DNA of 6,151 nucleotides from an uncultured cyanobacterium (GTDB lineage: Bacteria > Cyanobacteriota > Cyanobacteriia > PCC-6307 > Cyanobiaceae): positions 1 through 6,151 of the forward strand of contig CAIYSK010000196.1 of assembly GCA_903928835.1 (NCBI GenBank), written 5' to 3'. Each line of letters opens with the position of its first letter. The stretch's first letter is position 1. Shown here piece by piece: positions 1 to 5,993 of this stretch. The notes beneath the pieces are model-generated. The model was not told the DNA's origin, ran no database searches, and saw nothing but the letters and a program-made list of their open reading frames with translations. A program made the translations under genes and the position numbers.

Positions 1-79
1 CCCTCCTTGGCCGCCATCGGCTAGGTACCCCGCCTCAACCCGCCTGCTCCCACCTGGAGGTCGCTGCAGGCCCGTTGGC

Positions 80-85
80 TACACT
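80..85 (+). promoter_or_regulatory. possible -10 element upstream of rpsA
   Basis: The hexamer TACACT sits in the context TTGGCTACACT, which resembles -10 elements of cyanobacterial promoters. No good -35 hexamer lies 16-18 nt upstream. If used, transcription would begin near position 92, giving an rpsA leader of about 70 nt. It would also rule out the upstream TTG at 75 as translation start. The rest of 1-164 holds no gene I can support. This is a pattern match only. Confidence 0.3.
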
Positions 86-164
86 GATTGATTGCGCTTG
101 CGCTGCTGGCGGGCAGTCACTGCGTTCCTTTCGTACTGCCCGAGGGCAGGCCGCCACAACCCCC

Positions 165-1238
165 ATGACCGTGACCCCTTCCGAACTCAGCACGACCCAG
201 AGCCCCGAAGATCTGAGCCCAGAAGCCGATCTGGACTTCGCCCTCGACGCTGAGCTTGACCTCGCCATCCCGGAAGAGGTGCCCACGGCCGACGATCCCA
301 GCAGCCGCGCTTCCCGCAGCGATACCGATGGGGTGGGTTTCACCCTGGATGAATTCGCGTCCCTGCTGAGCAAGTACGACTACAACTTCAAGCCCGGTGA
401 CGTCGTCAACGGCACCGTGTTCGCCCTGGAATCCAAGGGCGCCATGATCGACATCGGCGCCAAAACCGCAGCCTTCATGCCGCTGCAAGAGGTGTCGATC
501 AACCGGGTTGAGGGCCTGAGCGATGTGCTCCAGCCCGGCGAGATCCGGGAGTTCTTCATCATGAGTGAGGAGAACGAAGACGGTCAGCTCTCGCTTTCGA
601 TTCGCCGGATTGAATACCAGCGGGCCTGGGAACGGGTGCGCCAACTCCAGAAAGAAGACGCCACCATCTACAGCGAAGTGTTTGCCACCAACCGCGGTGG
701 CGCCCTGGTCCGGGTGGAAGGCCTGCGCGGCTTCATTCCCGGCAGCCACATCAGCACCCGCAAGGTCAAAGAGGAACTCGTTGCCGACTTCCTGCCCCTC
801 AAGTTCCTCGAGGTGGATGAGGAGCGCAACCGCCTGGTGCTCAGCCATCGCCGCGCCCTGGTGGAGCGCAAGATGAACCGCCTGGAAGTGGGCGAAGTGG
901 TGATCGGTACCGTGCGCGGCATTAAGCCCTACGGCGCCTTCATCGACATCGGTGGGGTCAGCGGCCTGCTGCACATTTCCGAGATCAGCCACGAGCACAT
1001 CGAGACACCCCACACGGTGCTCAACGTGAATGATCAGATGAAGGTGATGATCATCGACCTCGATGCCGAGCGCGGTCGGATCTCCCTATCAACCAAGGCG
1101 CTTGAGCCCGAGCCCGGCGACATGCTCACCGACCCTGCCAAGGTCTTCGAGAAGGCCGAAGAGATGGCCGCTCGCTACAAGCAAATGCTGCTGGAGCAAG
1201 CCGAAGACGGCGAACCCATGGGCGTCACCGTCGACTAA
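165..1238 (+). CDS. rpsA: 30S ribosomal protein S1, short cyanobacterial form
   Basis: Ribosomal protein S1 binds mRNA on the 30S subunit and helps load messages, which matters in cyanobacteria because many genes lack a Shine-Dalgarno sequence. The 357-residue product has three S1 (OB-fold) domains at about residues 76-147, 164-229 and 241-310. The third is the most canonical, with GTVRGIKPYGAFIDIG and GLLHISEIS. E. coli S1 has six domains and about 557 residues; three is normal for cyanobacteria and plastids. The first 40 residues contain 11 Asp/Glu and no Lys/Arg. I chose the ATG at 165; the frame is open further upstream, but the TTG at 75 would add a non-conserved-looking stretch and overlaps the promoter candidate. 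Only a weak purine run (141-150) precedes the start. The HAD gene follows after 32 nt, so cotranscription is plausible. The family assignment is secure; the exact start is slightly less so. Confidence 0.95.
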   Translation: MTVTPSELSTTQSPEDLSPEADLDFALDAELDLAIPEEVPTADDPSSRASRSDTDGVGFTLDEFASLLSKYDYNFKPGDVVNGTVFALESKGAMIDIGAKTAAFMPLQEVSINRVEGLSDVLQPGEIREFFIMSEENEDGQLSLSIRRIEYQRAWERVRQLQKEDATIYSEVFATNRGGALVRVEGLRGFIPGSHISTRKVKEELVADFLPLKFLEVDEERNRLVLSHRRALVERKMNRLEVGEVVIGTVRGIKPYGAFIDIGGVSGLLHISEISHEHIETPHTVLNVNDQMKVMIIDLDAERGRISLSTKALEPEPGDMLTDPAKVFEKAEEMAARYKQMLLEQAEDGEPMGVTVD

Positions 1239-1243
1239 CCCCG

Positions 1244-1262
1244 TCGAGGTATCCCCCCTCGA
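1244..1262 (+). other. small inverted repeat between rpsA and the HAD gene
   Basis: TCGAGG (1244-1249) can pair with CCTCGA (1257-1262) around a 7-nt loop. No T-run follows, so it does not look like an intrinsic terminator. It could be an mRNA processing or stability element, or chance. The GAGG inside the left arm is too far (21 nt) from the ATG at 1271 to act as an ordinary ribosome binding site. Confidence 0.3.
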
Positions 1263-1270
1263 GATAACCC

Positions 1271-2050
1271 ATGGCAAAGCTCCTGCTTCGCGGCATAGAA
1301 CTGGGCCAGGTGAAAGCGGTGCTGTTCGACAAGGACGGCACCCTCAGCATCAGCGAGCCCCAGCTCATCACCCTGGCCAAGGCCAGGGTTTTTCTTTGCC
1401 TAGAACAGGTCGACCCTGGCCTGCGCCATCAGCTCCAGGATTTGCTGGAACGGGCCTATGGCCTCAGAAACGATGGCACGACGCTCTGCCCAGCTGGCAT
1501 CACCGCGGTGGCCCACCGCGATCACAACCTGATCTCGACCGCCACTGCCCTGGCCCAAACAGGGCTTGGCTGGCCCGATGCCCTGGCGATCAGTGAGTTG
1601 GTGTTTGCCAAAGCCGACCAGGGCGATGGCCGGCGCGAGGGGAGCCACACCAGTTGCACCACCGAGGGTCTCCTGTCTTTTTTGCAGCAGCTCCAGGGCC
1701 AAGGGGTGCGCTGCGCGGTAATCAGCAACGACAATGTCGCCGGCATTGAGCACTTCCTGGCCAGCCACCAGCTCAGCAGCTATTTCTCCGGCCTCTGGAG
1801 TGCCGAACACCAGCCCCGCAAACCGGACCCCCAGGCGGTGCATGGGCTCTGCAGCGCGATGGGCGTTGCCGTAGAGCATTGCGCCCTGATTGGCGATGCC
1901 AACAGCGACCTGCGCATGGCAGTGGCCGCCGGCATTCCCCATCAACGGGCCTTGGGCTACACGGCTGCATGGACCAGCTCGCCCCCCCTGAGCGAACCCC
2001 ACCCCCTCATCCATCACTGGGATGAGCTCAGCGTAAAAGCCGCGTTGTAA
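1271..2050 (+). CDS. HAD-superfamily hydrolase (phosphatase), substrate unknown
   Basis: This 259-residue protein carries all four haloacid dehalogenase motifs. Motif I is FDKDGTL with nucleophile D20 and acid/base D22. Motif II is ISNDN (151-155) with S152. Motif III is RKPDP with K184. Motif IV is GDANSD (208-213) with the Mg-binding acids D209 and D213. The stretch between motifs I and II (about 30-140) is long and appears helical, as in the C1 cap of phosphoglycolate phosphatase-like members. A cytoplasmic phosphomonoesterase acting on a small metabolite is the likely activity, but the substrate cannot be read from sequence. No signal peptide is seen. The ATG start is 32 nt after rpsA and lacks a strong ribosome binding site. 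Its -35-overlapping stop codon abuts the metK promoter candidate. Phosphoglycolate phosphatase is one possible role, not a claim. Confidence 0.88.
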   Translation: MAKLLLRGIELGQVKAVLFDKDGTLSISEPQLITLAKARVFLCLEQVDPGLRHQLQDLLERAYGLRNDGTTLCPAGITAVAHRDHNLISTATALAQTGLGWPDALAISELVFAKADQGDGRREGSHTSCTTEGLLSFLQQLQGQGVRCAVISNDNVAGIEHFLASHQLSSYFSGLWSAEHQPRKPDPQAVHGLCSAMGVAVEHCALIGDANSDLRMAVAAGIPHQRALGYTAAWTSSPPLSEPHPLIHHWDELSVKAAL

Positions 2051-2073
2051 CAGCTGTAGATATAAGGTAATAA
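2045..2073 (+). promoter_or_regulatory. probable metK promoter in an AT-rich gap
   Basis: The gap between the HAD gene and metK is 44 nt long, and positions 2061-2080 contain only 3 G/C in 20, in striking contrast to the GC-rich genes. TTGTAA (2045-2050, overlapping the HAD stop codon) and TAATAA (2068-2073) lie 17 bp apart, a normal sigma-70 spacing, although each hexamer is only a partial match. TATAAG (2061-2066) is a closer -10 match but has no -35. Either would give a very short metK leader. No riboswitch could fit in this space. No Shine-Dalgarno sequence lies at a usable distance from the metK ATG. Confidence 0.45.
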
Positions 2074-2094
2074 ATAACTTCATCGCTTCTAGGC

Positions 2095-3363
2095 ATGGGT
2101 AGCCGCTACGTCTTCACCTCGGAATCGGTGACCGAAGGTCATCCCGACAAGATCTGCGATCAGGTGAGCGATGCGGTGCTCGACGCCCTCCTGGCCCAGG
2201 ACCCCGCCTCCCGGGTGGCCTGCGAAACCGTGGTGAACACGGGCCTGTGCCTGATCACCGGCGAAGTCACCACCAACGCCCGGGTCGACTTCAACACCCT
2301 GGTGCGGGGCGTGATCAACCAGATCGGCTACTCCGGCGCCAGGGCCGGTGGATTTGATGCCAACAGTGCCGCCGTGCTCGTGGCCCTCGATCAGCAATCG
2401 CCCGATATTGCCCAGGGCGTGAATGAGGCCGATGACCACGCCGGCGACCCCCTCGATCTGATTGGGGCTGGCGATCAGGGCATCATGTTTGGCTACGCCT
2501 GCAACGAAACCCCAGAGTTGATGCCCCTGCCCATCAGCCTGGCCCACCGGCTGGCCAGGCGGTTGGCGGAAGTGCGCCACAACGGCAGCCTTGAGTATCT
2601 GCTGCCCGACGGAAAAACCCAGGTGAGCGTTGTCTACGAAGACGATGTGCCCGTGGCCATCGACACCATTTTGATCTCCACCCAGCACACCGCTGAAATC
2701 GATGGGGTGAGTGAAGAGAAGGCCATGCGGGAGCGCATCGCCGCCGATCTCTGGAGCCATGTGGTGGAGCCCGCCACCGCCGATCTCCCCCTCAAACCCC
2801 ACAAGGAATCCACCGGCGACCAACCGGCCACCCGCTTCCTGGTCAACCCCACCGGCAAGTTCGTGGTGGGCGGCCCCCAGGGCGATGCCGGCCTGACGGG
2901 CCGCAAAATCATCGTCGATACCTACGGCGGCTATGCCCGCCACGGCGGCGGCGCCTTCTCCGGCAAGGACCCCACCAAAGTGGACCGCTCCGCCGCCTAT
3001 GCCGCCCGCTACGTGGCCAAGGCGCTGGTGGCTGCGGGATTGGCCCGCAAGGCCGAAGTGCAGCTCAGCTACGCCATTGGCGTGGCCCGGCCGGTGAGCA
3101 TCCTGGTGGAAAGCTTTGGCACCGGTGCCATCAGCAACGCCGACCTCACCGCCCTCGTGCAGGAACACTTTGACCTGCGTCCCGGCGCCATCATCGAAAC
3201 CTTCGCCCTGCGCCACCTGCCCCAGCAGCGGGGCGGACGCTTCTATCAAGACGTGGCCGCCTACGGCCACTTCGGTCGCACCGACCTCAACCTCCCTTGG
3301 GAGAATGTGGACGCCATCGCGGCAACCCTGAAGCAGGCCACGGCATCCCGGGTCGCCGCTTAA
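2095..3363 (+). CDS. metK: S-adenosylmethionine synthetase
   Basis: This cytosolic enzyme (methionine adenosyltransferase, EC 2.5.1.6) makes S-adenosylmethionine from methionine and ATP, releasing phosphate and pyrophosphate. SAM is the general methyl donor, including for chlorophyll synthesis. The 422-residue product is full length for the bacterial family (384 in E. coli), with the extra length spread internally and at the C-terminus. Signatures seen are GHPDK (15-19, with H16 and D18), GAGDQG (124-129), D264 and R270-K271 before IVDTYGG, and GGGAFSGKD (284-292). K291, K295 and D297 match E. coli K265, K269 and D271. All expected catalytic residues are present. The ATG at 2095 begins the conserved N-terminus [19 protein letters not shown] closely, so the start is firm. 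It probably has its own promoter in the AT-rich gap just upstream. The next gene, a sugar kinase, begins within a few codons of the TAA stop and in the same reading frame. Confidence 0.98.
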   Translation: MGSRYVFTSESVTEGHPDKICDQVSDAVLDALLAQDPASRVACETVVNTGLCLITGEVTTNARVDFNTLVRGVINQIGYSGARAGGFDANSAAVLVALDQQSPDIAQGVNEADDHAGDPLDLIGAGDQGIMFGYACNETPELMPLPISLAHRLARRLAEVRHNGSLEYLLPDGKTQVSVVYEDDVPVAIDTILISTQHTAEIDGVSEEKAMRERIAADLWSHVVEPATADLPLKPHKESTGDQPATRFLVNPTGKFVVGGPQGDAGLTGRKIIVDTYGGYARHGGGAFSGKDPTKVDRSAAYAARYVAKALVAAGLARKAEVQLSYAIGVARPVSILVESFGTGAISNADLTALVQEHFDLRPGAIIETFALRHLPQQRGGRFYQDVAAYGHFGRTDLNLPWENVDAIAATLKQATASRVAA

Positions 3364-3367
3364 GGGC

Positions 3368-3379
3368 AGCTGATCAGCT
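3368..3379. repeat. 12-bp perfect palindrome at the metK-kinase junction
   Basis: AGCTGATCAGCT is a perfect palindrome starting 4 nt after the metK stop. It covers both proposed upstream start codons of the kinase, CTG at 3370 and ATC at 3373. It is short for an operator but sits exactly in the 5' region of the kinase reading frame, so it could affect its translation or be a binding site. It may equally be chance. Confidence 0.4.
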
Positions 3380-4662
3380 CACGCCACCTGGGGCTCGGGA
3401 TTGATCTGGGCAGCAGCGGCATCAGGCTCGCCGTGGTCGATCCCCATGGGGAGCTTGTGGCTGAAGCTTCAAGCCCTTACCCAGGAGCTTTTGCAAACCC
3501 CGCCGGTTGGCGCGCCGGGCTGATTGCCCTTTGCCAGCAACTTCCCCCAACCATTCGAGCGTCCATCGGCGCGCTCGCCATCGATGGCACCTCGGGCACC
3601 CTGGTGCTGTGCAGGCCCCATGGTGAGCTGGCCACCGGCGACCTTGGCCTAGCCCTGGCCTACAGCCACGCCTGCCCCGAACACCAGGCCCAAGCTGGTG
3701 CCATGGCCGGTGAGGCCAGCCCCGCAGCTAGCGCCAGCGGCAGCCTGGCGCGGGCCCTGCGGCTGCTTGACACGGCCCAACACCTGGGGCTCGGTGGACC
3801 TTGGCTGCTGCGCCATCAAGCCGATTGGATGATGGGATGGCTCCTGGGAGATTGGCGATGGGGAGAAGAGGGCAACAACCTGCGGCTGGGCTGGGATCTG
3901 CAAGGGCAACGCTGGGCCGGCAGCATCGCCTCCCAAGCCTGGAGCACTGGCCTGCCTGAGATCTGCCCCAGCGGCTGCCGGCTTGGCCCGATCGCCCCGA
4001 CCAGCGCCGAGGCCCTGGGCCTCAGTCCAAGCTGCCAAGTGGTCGCAGGCAGCACCGACGCCAACGCCGGGGTTCTGGCCGCATCCCCGGGCGCCGGAGA
4101 CGGAATCGCGGTACTTGGCACCACCTTGGTGCTCAAGCAGTTCAGCCCCATGCCGATTCAGGGCCCGGGGATCAGCTGCCACCGGGTAGCCGGCCAATGG
4201 CTCGTGGGGGGTGCCTCCAATGGGGGCGCTGGGATCCTGCGCCGTTTCTTCAGTGACAGCCAAATCACGGAGCTCAGCCGCCAAATCAACCCCAACCAAG
4301 CCACCGGCCTGCAGCTGCGCCCCCTGAGCGCCCCAGGGGAGCGCTTCCCCGTGGACGATCCCCAACTCCAACCCGTGCTGGGACCCAGGCCCATCAGCGA
4401 CGCCCGCTATCTGCAGGCCCTGCTCGAGGGGCTCACGGCGCTGGAAGTGGCGGGATGGGCCACACTTCAGGCCCTGGGTGCTCCCCCTGTGCATCGGGTG
4501 ATCAGCCTCGGAGGCGGCGCCCGCAATCCCCAATGGCGGGCCCTACGGGAGAGGGCCCTGGGCATTCCCGTGCTCAACCGCCCCCACTGCACGGCGGCCT
4601 TGGGCATGGCCAAACTGGCCGCTCGCCAAGATGGCCCCATCTTTTCTGCCTCAAGTCCATGA
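3370..4662 (+). CDS. FGGY-family carbohydrate kinase, probably D-ribulose kinase-like
   Basis: FGGY kinases transfer phosphate from ATP to a sugar. I see the N-terminal phosphate-1 motif LGIDLGSSG (residues 9-17, D12), DGTSGT (72-77), the catalytic-region GSTDAN (D230), the phosphate-2 motif LGTT (249-252) and the adenosine motif GGGARNPQW (381-389). With this start the protein has 430 residues, close to my recollection of the Synechococcus elongatus PCC 7942 sugar kinase (about 425), which, with Arabidopsis At2g21370, is reported to act on D-ribulose. A xylulokinase annotation is also likely in databases. The first ATG/GTG/TTG codon in frame is GTG at 3433, but starting there removes D12 and the phosphate motif. 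Upstream only CTG 3370, ATC 3373 and CTG 3388 are available before the metK TAA; AGGG at 3363-3366 is a possible ribosome binding site. I chose CTG 3370, but the start is uncertain. The 3' end overlaps the next gene by 4 nt. Confidence 0.86.
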   Translation: MISSRHLGLGIDLGSSGIRLAVVDPHGELVAEASSPYPGAFANPAGWRAGLIALCQQLPPTIRASIGALAIDGTSGTLVLCRPHGELATGDLGLALAYSHACPEHQAQAGAMAGEASPAASASGSLARALRLLDTAQHLGLGGPWLLRHQADWMMGWLLGDWRWGEEGNNLRLGWDLQGQRWAGSIASQAWSTGLPEICPSGCRLGPIAPTSAEALGLSPSCQVVAGSTDANAGVLAASPGAGDGIAVLGTTLVLKQFSPMPIQGPGISCHRVAGQWLVGGASNGGAGILRRFFSDSQITELSRQINPNQATGLQLRPLSAPGERFPVDDPQLQPVLGPRPISDARYLQALLEGLTALEVAGWATLQALGAPPVHRVISLGGGARNPQWRALRERALGIPVLNRPHCTAALGMAKLAARQDGPIFSASSP

Positions 4663-4778
4663 ATGAGCGCCTGCGCACGGTGATTTCAATGGGCCTGTTT
4701 GTGGTGCTCGCGGGCTACGTGGGTTTCAGTGGGATTCGCCTGGGCCTGTTGCTCTGGCAACGCTTTGGCGCCAGCTAA
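4659..4778 (+). CDS. 39-residue single-pass membrane protein, unknown function
   Basis: The ATG at 4659 overlaps the kinase stop codon in an ATGA arrangement, the classic layout for translational coupling. The product starts MNERLRTVIS and has one hydrophobic segment at about residues 8-24. After R27 a second short hydrophobic stretch (LGLLLW) follows, then a basic tail ending QRFGAS. R4 and R6 precede the segment, and R27 and R35 follow it. It could span the inner or thylakoid membrane once. A longer frame runs upstream inside the kinase gene, but the residues it would add look like a shadow of the kinase sequence, so I prefer the short form. I do not recognise a family. The start overlap and the membrane-like composition support a real gene, but the length leaves doubt. 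Confidence 0.68.
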   Translation: MNERLRTVISMGLFVVLAGYVGFSGIRLGLLLWQRFGAS

Positions 4779-4811
4779 GAGCAGAATCTCCCCAGCTTCG
4801 TCCCATTTCCC

Positions 4812-5078
4812 ATGGCCGCCGACCCCCTCACCCCTGAAGTCAGCGATCGGATCTGCAAACACATGAACGACGACCACACCGAAGCGGTGCTGGCCTATGC
4901 CCGCCATTACGGCGCTATCCAAGGGGCCGAGGCGGCCCGGATGGTGGCGGTGGCCCCGGACGCCATGACCCTGGAGGTGGATGGCGTCTCGGTGCAGGTG
5001 GCGTTTGACCACACCCTCAGCGACAGCGACGATGCCCACCGCACCCTGGTGGCGATGCTGCGCGCCATGCCCAAGTAG
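4812..5078 (+). CDS. stand-alone DUF2470 domain protein
   Basis: This 88-residue protein consists almost entirely of one DUF2470 domain. The diagnostic N-terminal motif is HMNDDHTEAV (17-26, with H17, D20, D21 and H22), followed by MTLEVDGV (52-59), VAFDHTLSD (63-71) and a C-terminal helix with AHRTLVAML (75-83). In other proteins this domain is the C-terminal part of HugZ-type haem-degrading or haem-binding proteins, and in plants it occurs in chloroplast proteins related to them. Here the split-barrel oxidase domain is absent, so catalysis is unlikely; haem or tetrapyrrole binding is an inference from the family. The ATG at 4812 is 33 nt after the small membrane protein and lacks an obvious ribosome binding site. 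There is no signal peptide. The family call is firm and the function is not. Confidence 0.9.
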   Translation: MAADPLTPEVSDRICKHMNDDHTEAVLAYARHYGAIQGAEAARMVAVAPDAMTLEVDGVSVQVAFDHTLSDSDDAHRTLVAMLRAMPK

Positions 5079-5092
5079 CTGGCAGCAGCGAA

Positions 5093-5117
5093 TTGGCTGA
5101 AGCAAGTTGGCTGCAGC
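5093..5117 (+). repeat. two-copy 11-nt direct repeat before the ComF gene
   Basis: TTGGCTGAAGC (5093-5103) recurs as TTGGCTGCAGC (5107-5117), with one mismatch and a 14-nt period, in the 78-nt gap between the DUF2470 and ComF genes. Such pairs can be regulator half-sites or slippage products. No T-rich terminator hairpin is visible in this gap. Confidence 0.4.
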
Positions 5118-5156
5118 GGGAGTGGGAACCCTGAATCTGCCGAAGCCAAAGGTGCC

Positions 5157-5885
5157 GTGCCACCCAAGACCAGCATCCAAACCAATCCGATTGCCAGCCT
5201 GTTGCAAGCCTGGCTTCCGCTCGAGTGGGTTGCCACTCCTCCACCGGCCACTCCTGCGCAGCCCCAGGCCCACTCCCTGGCGGCTCGGCTGCCCCTGGCA
5301 ACAAGGCTGTGCTTACCAGCCACCGGCCTTGGTGGCAGCCACCCCCTGGCCTGGTGGGCCGCCGCCAGTTACGCCGGAAGCCTGCGCAGGGAGCTGTTGC
5401 GCCTGCGGCAGCTGGCTCCGGGCCCCGACTGGGAGGCTGGGCTGGACACGCTCCTCGACGCCGCACTACCAGGCCTTGTCAGCCGCCTCAGCAGCGACCT
5501 AGCCACCCTGGCGAGGCCGCCCTTGCTCGTGCCCATACCCAGCTGGAAAAGCCGGGCCAATCCCTTGCCCACCTTGATCACCCGGCAGCTGAGCCAACGC
5601 TTGGGATGGGGGTGTGGAACGTTGTTACAGCGCAGCCGGCCGGTCCTCGGCCAGCACCACCTGGGGCGCCAACTGCGCTGGGCGAATCAAGCCGGAGCCT
5701 TTGCCTGCCAGACCCCTGACAGAGCGCAACGGGGACCACGCCAACCGGTACTCATCGTCGACGACATCCTCACCACGGGTGCAACCCTCTGCGGAGCGGC
5801 AGACATCTTGCGGGAGCAGGGCTGGCGGGTGGTTGGTGCCTGCTGCCTGGCCCGCACCCCAAGTCAAGGGCCAAAGGGTCGGTGA
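5157..5885 (+). CDS. ComF family protein (phosphoribosyltransferase fold)
   Basis: The 242-residue protein ends in a type I phosphoribosyltransferase domain. The PRPP-binding motif VLIVDDILTTGAT is at 198-210, with D202-D203. The ComF-typical SYAGSLRRELLRLR is at 71-84 and LVPIPSWKSR at 124-133. ComF proteins (ComFC, GntX) are cytoplasmic, and some are needed for DNA uptake in competent bacteria, including cyanobacteria; their reaction is not established. Most have an N-terminal cysteine zinc finger, which is missing here: the only cysteine before residue 150 is C52. The start is GTG at 5157, the first canonical start in a frame that is open back to the DUF2470 stop; AAAGG at 5148-5152 lies 4 nt upstream. 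Later TTG starts are possible. The gene ends 30 nt before tRNA-Phe. The domain call is strong; involvement in competence is inferred. Confidence 0.9.
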   Translation: MPPKTSIQTNPIASLLQAWLPLEWVATPPPATPAQPQAHSLAARLPLATRLCLPATGLGGSHPLAWWAAASYAGSLRRELLRLRQLAPGPDWEAGLDTLLDAALPGLVSRLSSDLATLARPPLLVPIPSWKSRANPLPTLITRQLSQRLGWGCGTLLQRSRPVLGQHHLGRQLRWANQAGAFACQTPDRAQRGPRQPVLIVDDILTTGATLCGAADILREQGWRVVGACCLARTPSQGPKGR

Positions 5886-5915
5886 TTTAAGATCCGCAGG
5901 TCGCTCCGGCGACGG
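5886..5915 (+). promoter_or_regulatory. tRNA-Phe leader with weak -10 and a hairpin
   Basis: Right after the ComF stop, TAAGAT (5888-5893) is a partial -10 match without a -35 partner. GTCGC (5900-5904) and GCGAC (5909-5913) can form a 5-bp stem with a TCCG loop, ending 2 nt before the mature tRNA. The tRNA may have its own promoter here or be read through from comF. Both signals are weak. Confidence 0.25.
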
Positions 5916-5988
5916 GCCGGGATAGCTCAGTTGGTAGAGCAGGCGATTGAAAATCGCCGTGTCCCCAGTTCAAATCTGGGTCCTGGCA
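5916..5988 (+). tRNA. trnF: tRNA-Phe (GAA anticodon)
   Basis: All arms fold. The acceptor stem is GCCGGGA (5916-5922) with TCCTGGC (5981-5987), with one G-T pair, and A5988 is the discriminator base. The D-arm is GCTC (5925-5928)/GAGC (5937-5940). The anticodon stem GGCGA/TCGCC (5942-5946/5954-5958) closes a 7-nt loop with anticodon GAA at 5949-5951. The variable loop is GTGTC. The T-arm CCCAG/CTGGG (5964-5968/5976-5980) holds TTCAAAT. The 3' CCA is not encoded. It decodes UUU and UUC phenylalanine codons. No copy of its 3' end recurs within the window, so there is no sign of an inserted element here. Confidence 0.98.
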
Positions 5989-5993
5989 TGCCT

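Noticed and set aside
1..24. Possible last seven codons of an upstream gene (nrdR by remembered picocyanobacterial gene order)
   Set aside because: Seven codons before a TAG cannot be identified, and other frames are equally open.
75..164. TTG start at 75 adding 30 residues to ribosomal protein S1
   Set aside because: The added residues look unlike any S1 N-terminus, and the codon lies upstream of the transcription start implied by the TACACT element.
117..1013. Minus-strand open frame (298 codons) opposite rpsA
   Set aside because: It is complementary to a clear S1 gene, has His/Gly/Ala-rich composition and shows no motif.
2051..2094. SAM riboswitch before metK
   Set aside because: The gap is only 44 nt, too short for a known SAM riboswitch plus an expression platform.
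2089..3270. Long minus-strand open frame (393 codons) opposite metK
   Set aside because: It is the mirror of metK codon bias in GC-rich DNA: rich in Gly, Ala, His and Val, with no recognisable domain.
3649..4533. Minus-strand open frame (294 codons) opposite the sugar kinase
   Set aside because: It is fully inside the kinase gene and has low-complexity shadow composition.
4686..5323. Two minus-strand open frames opposite the small membrane protein, DUF2470 and the start of ComF
   Set aside because: They overlap three better-supported plus-strand genes and show no domain signature.
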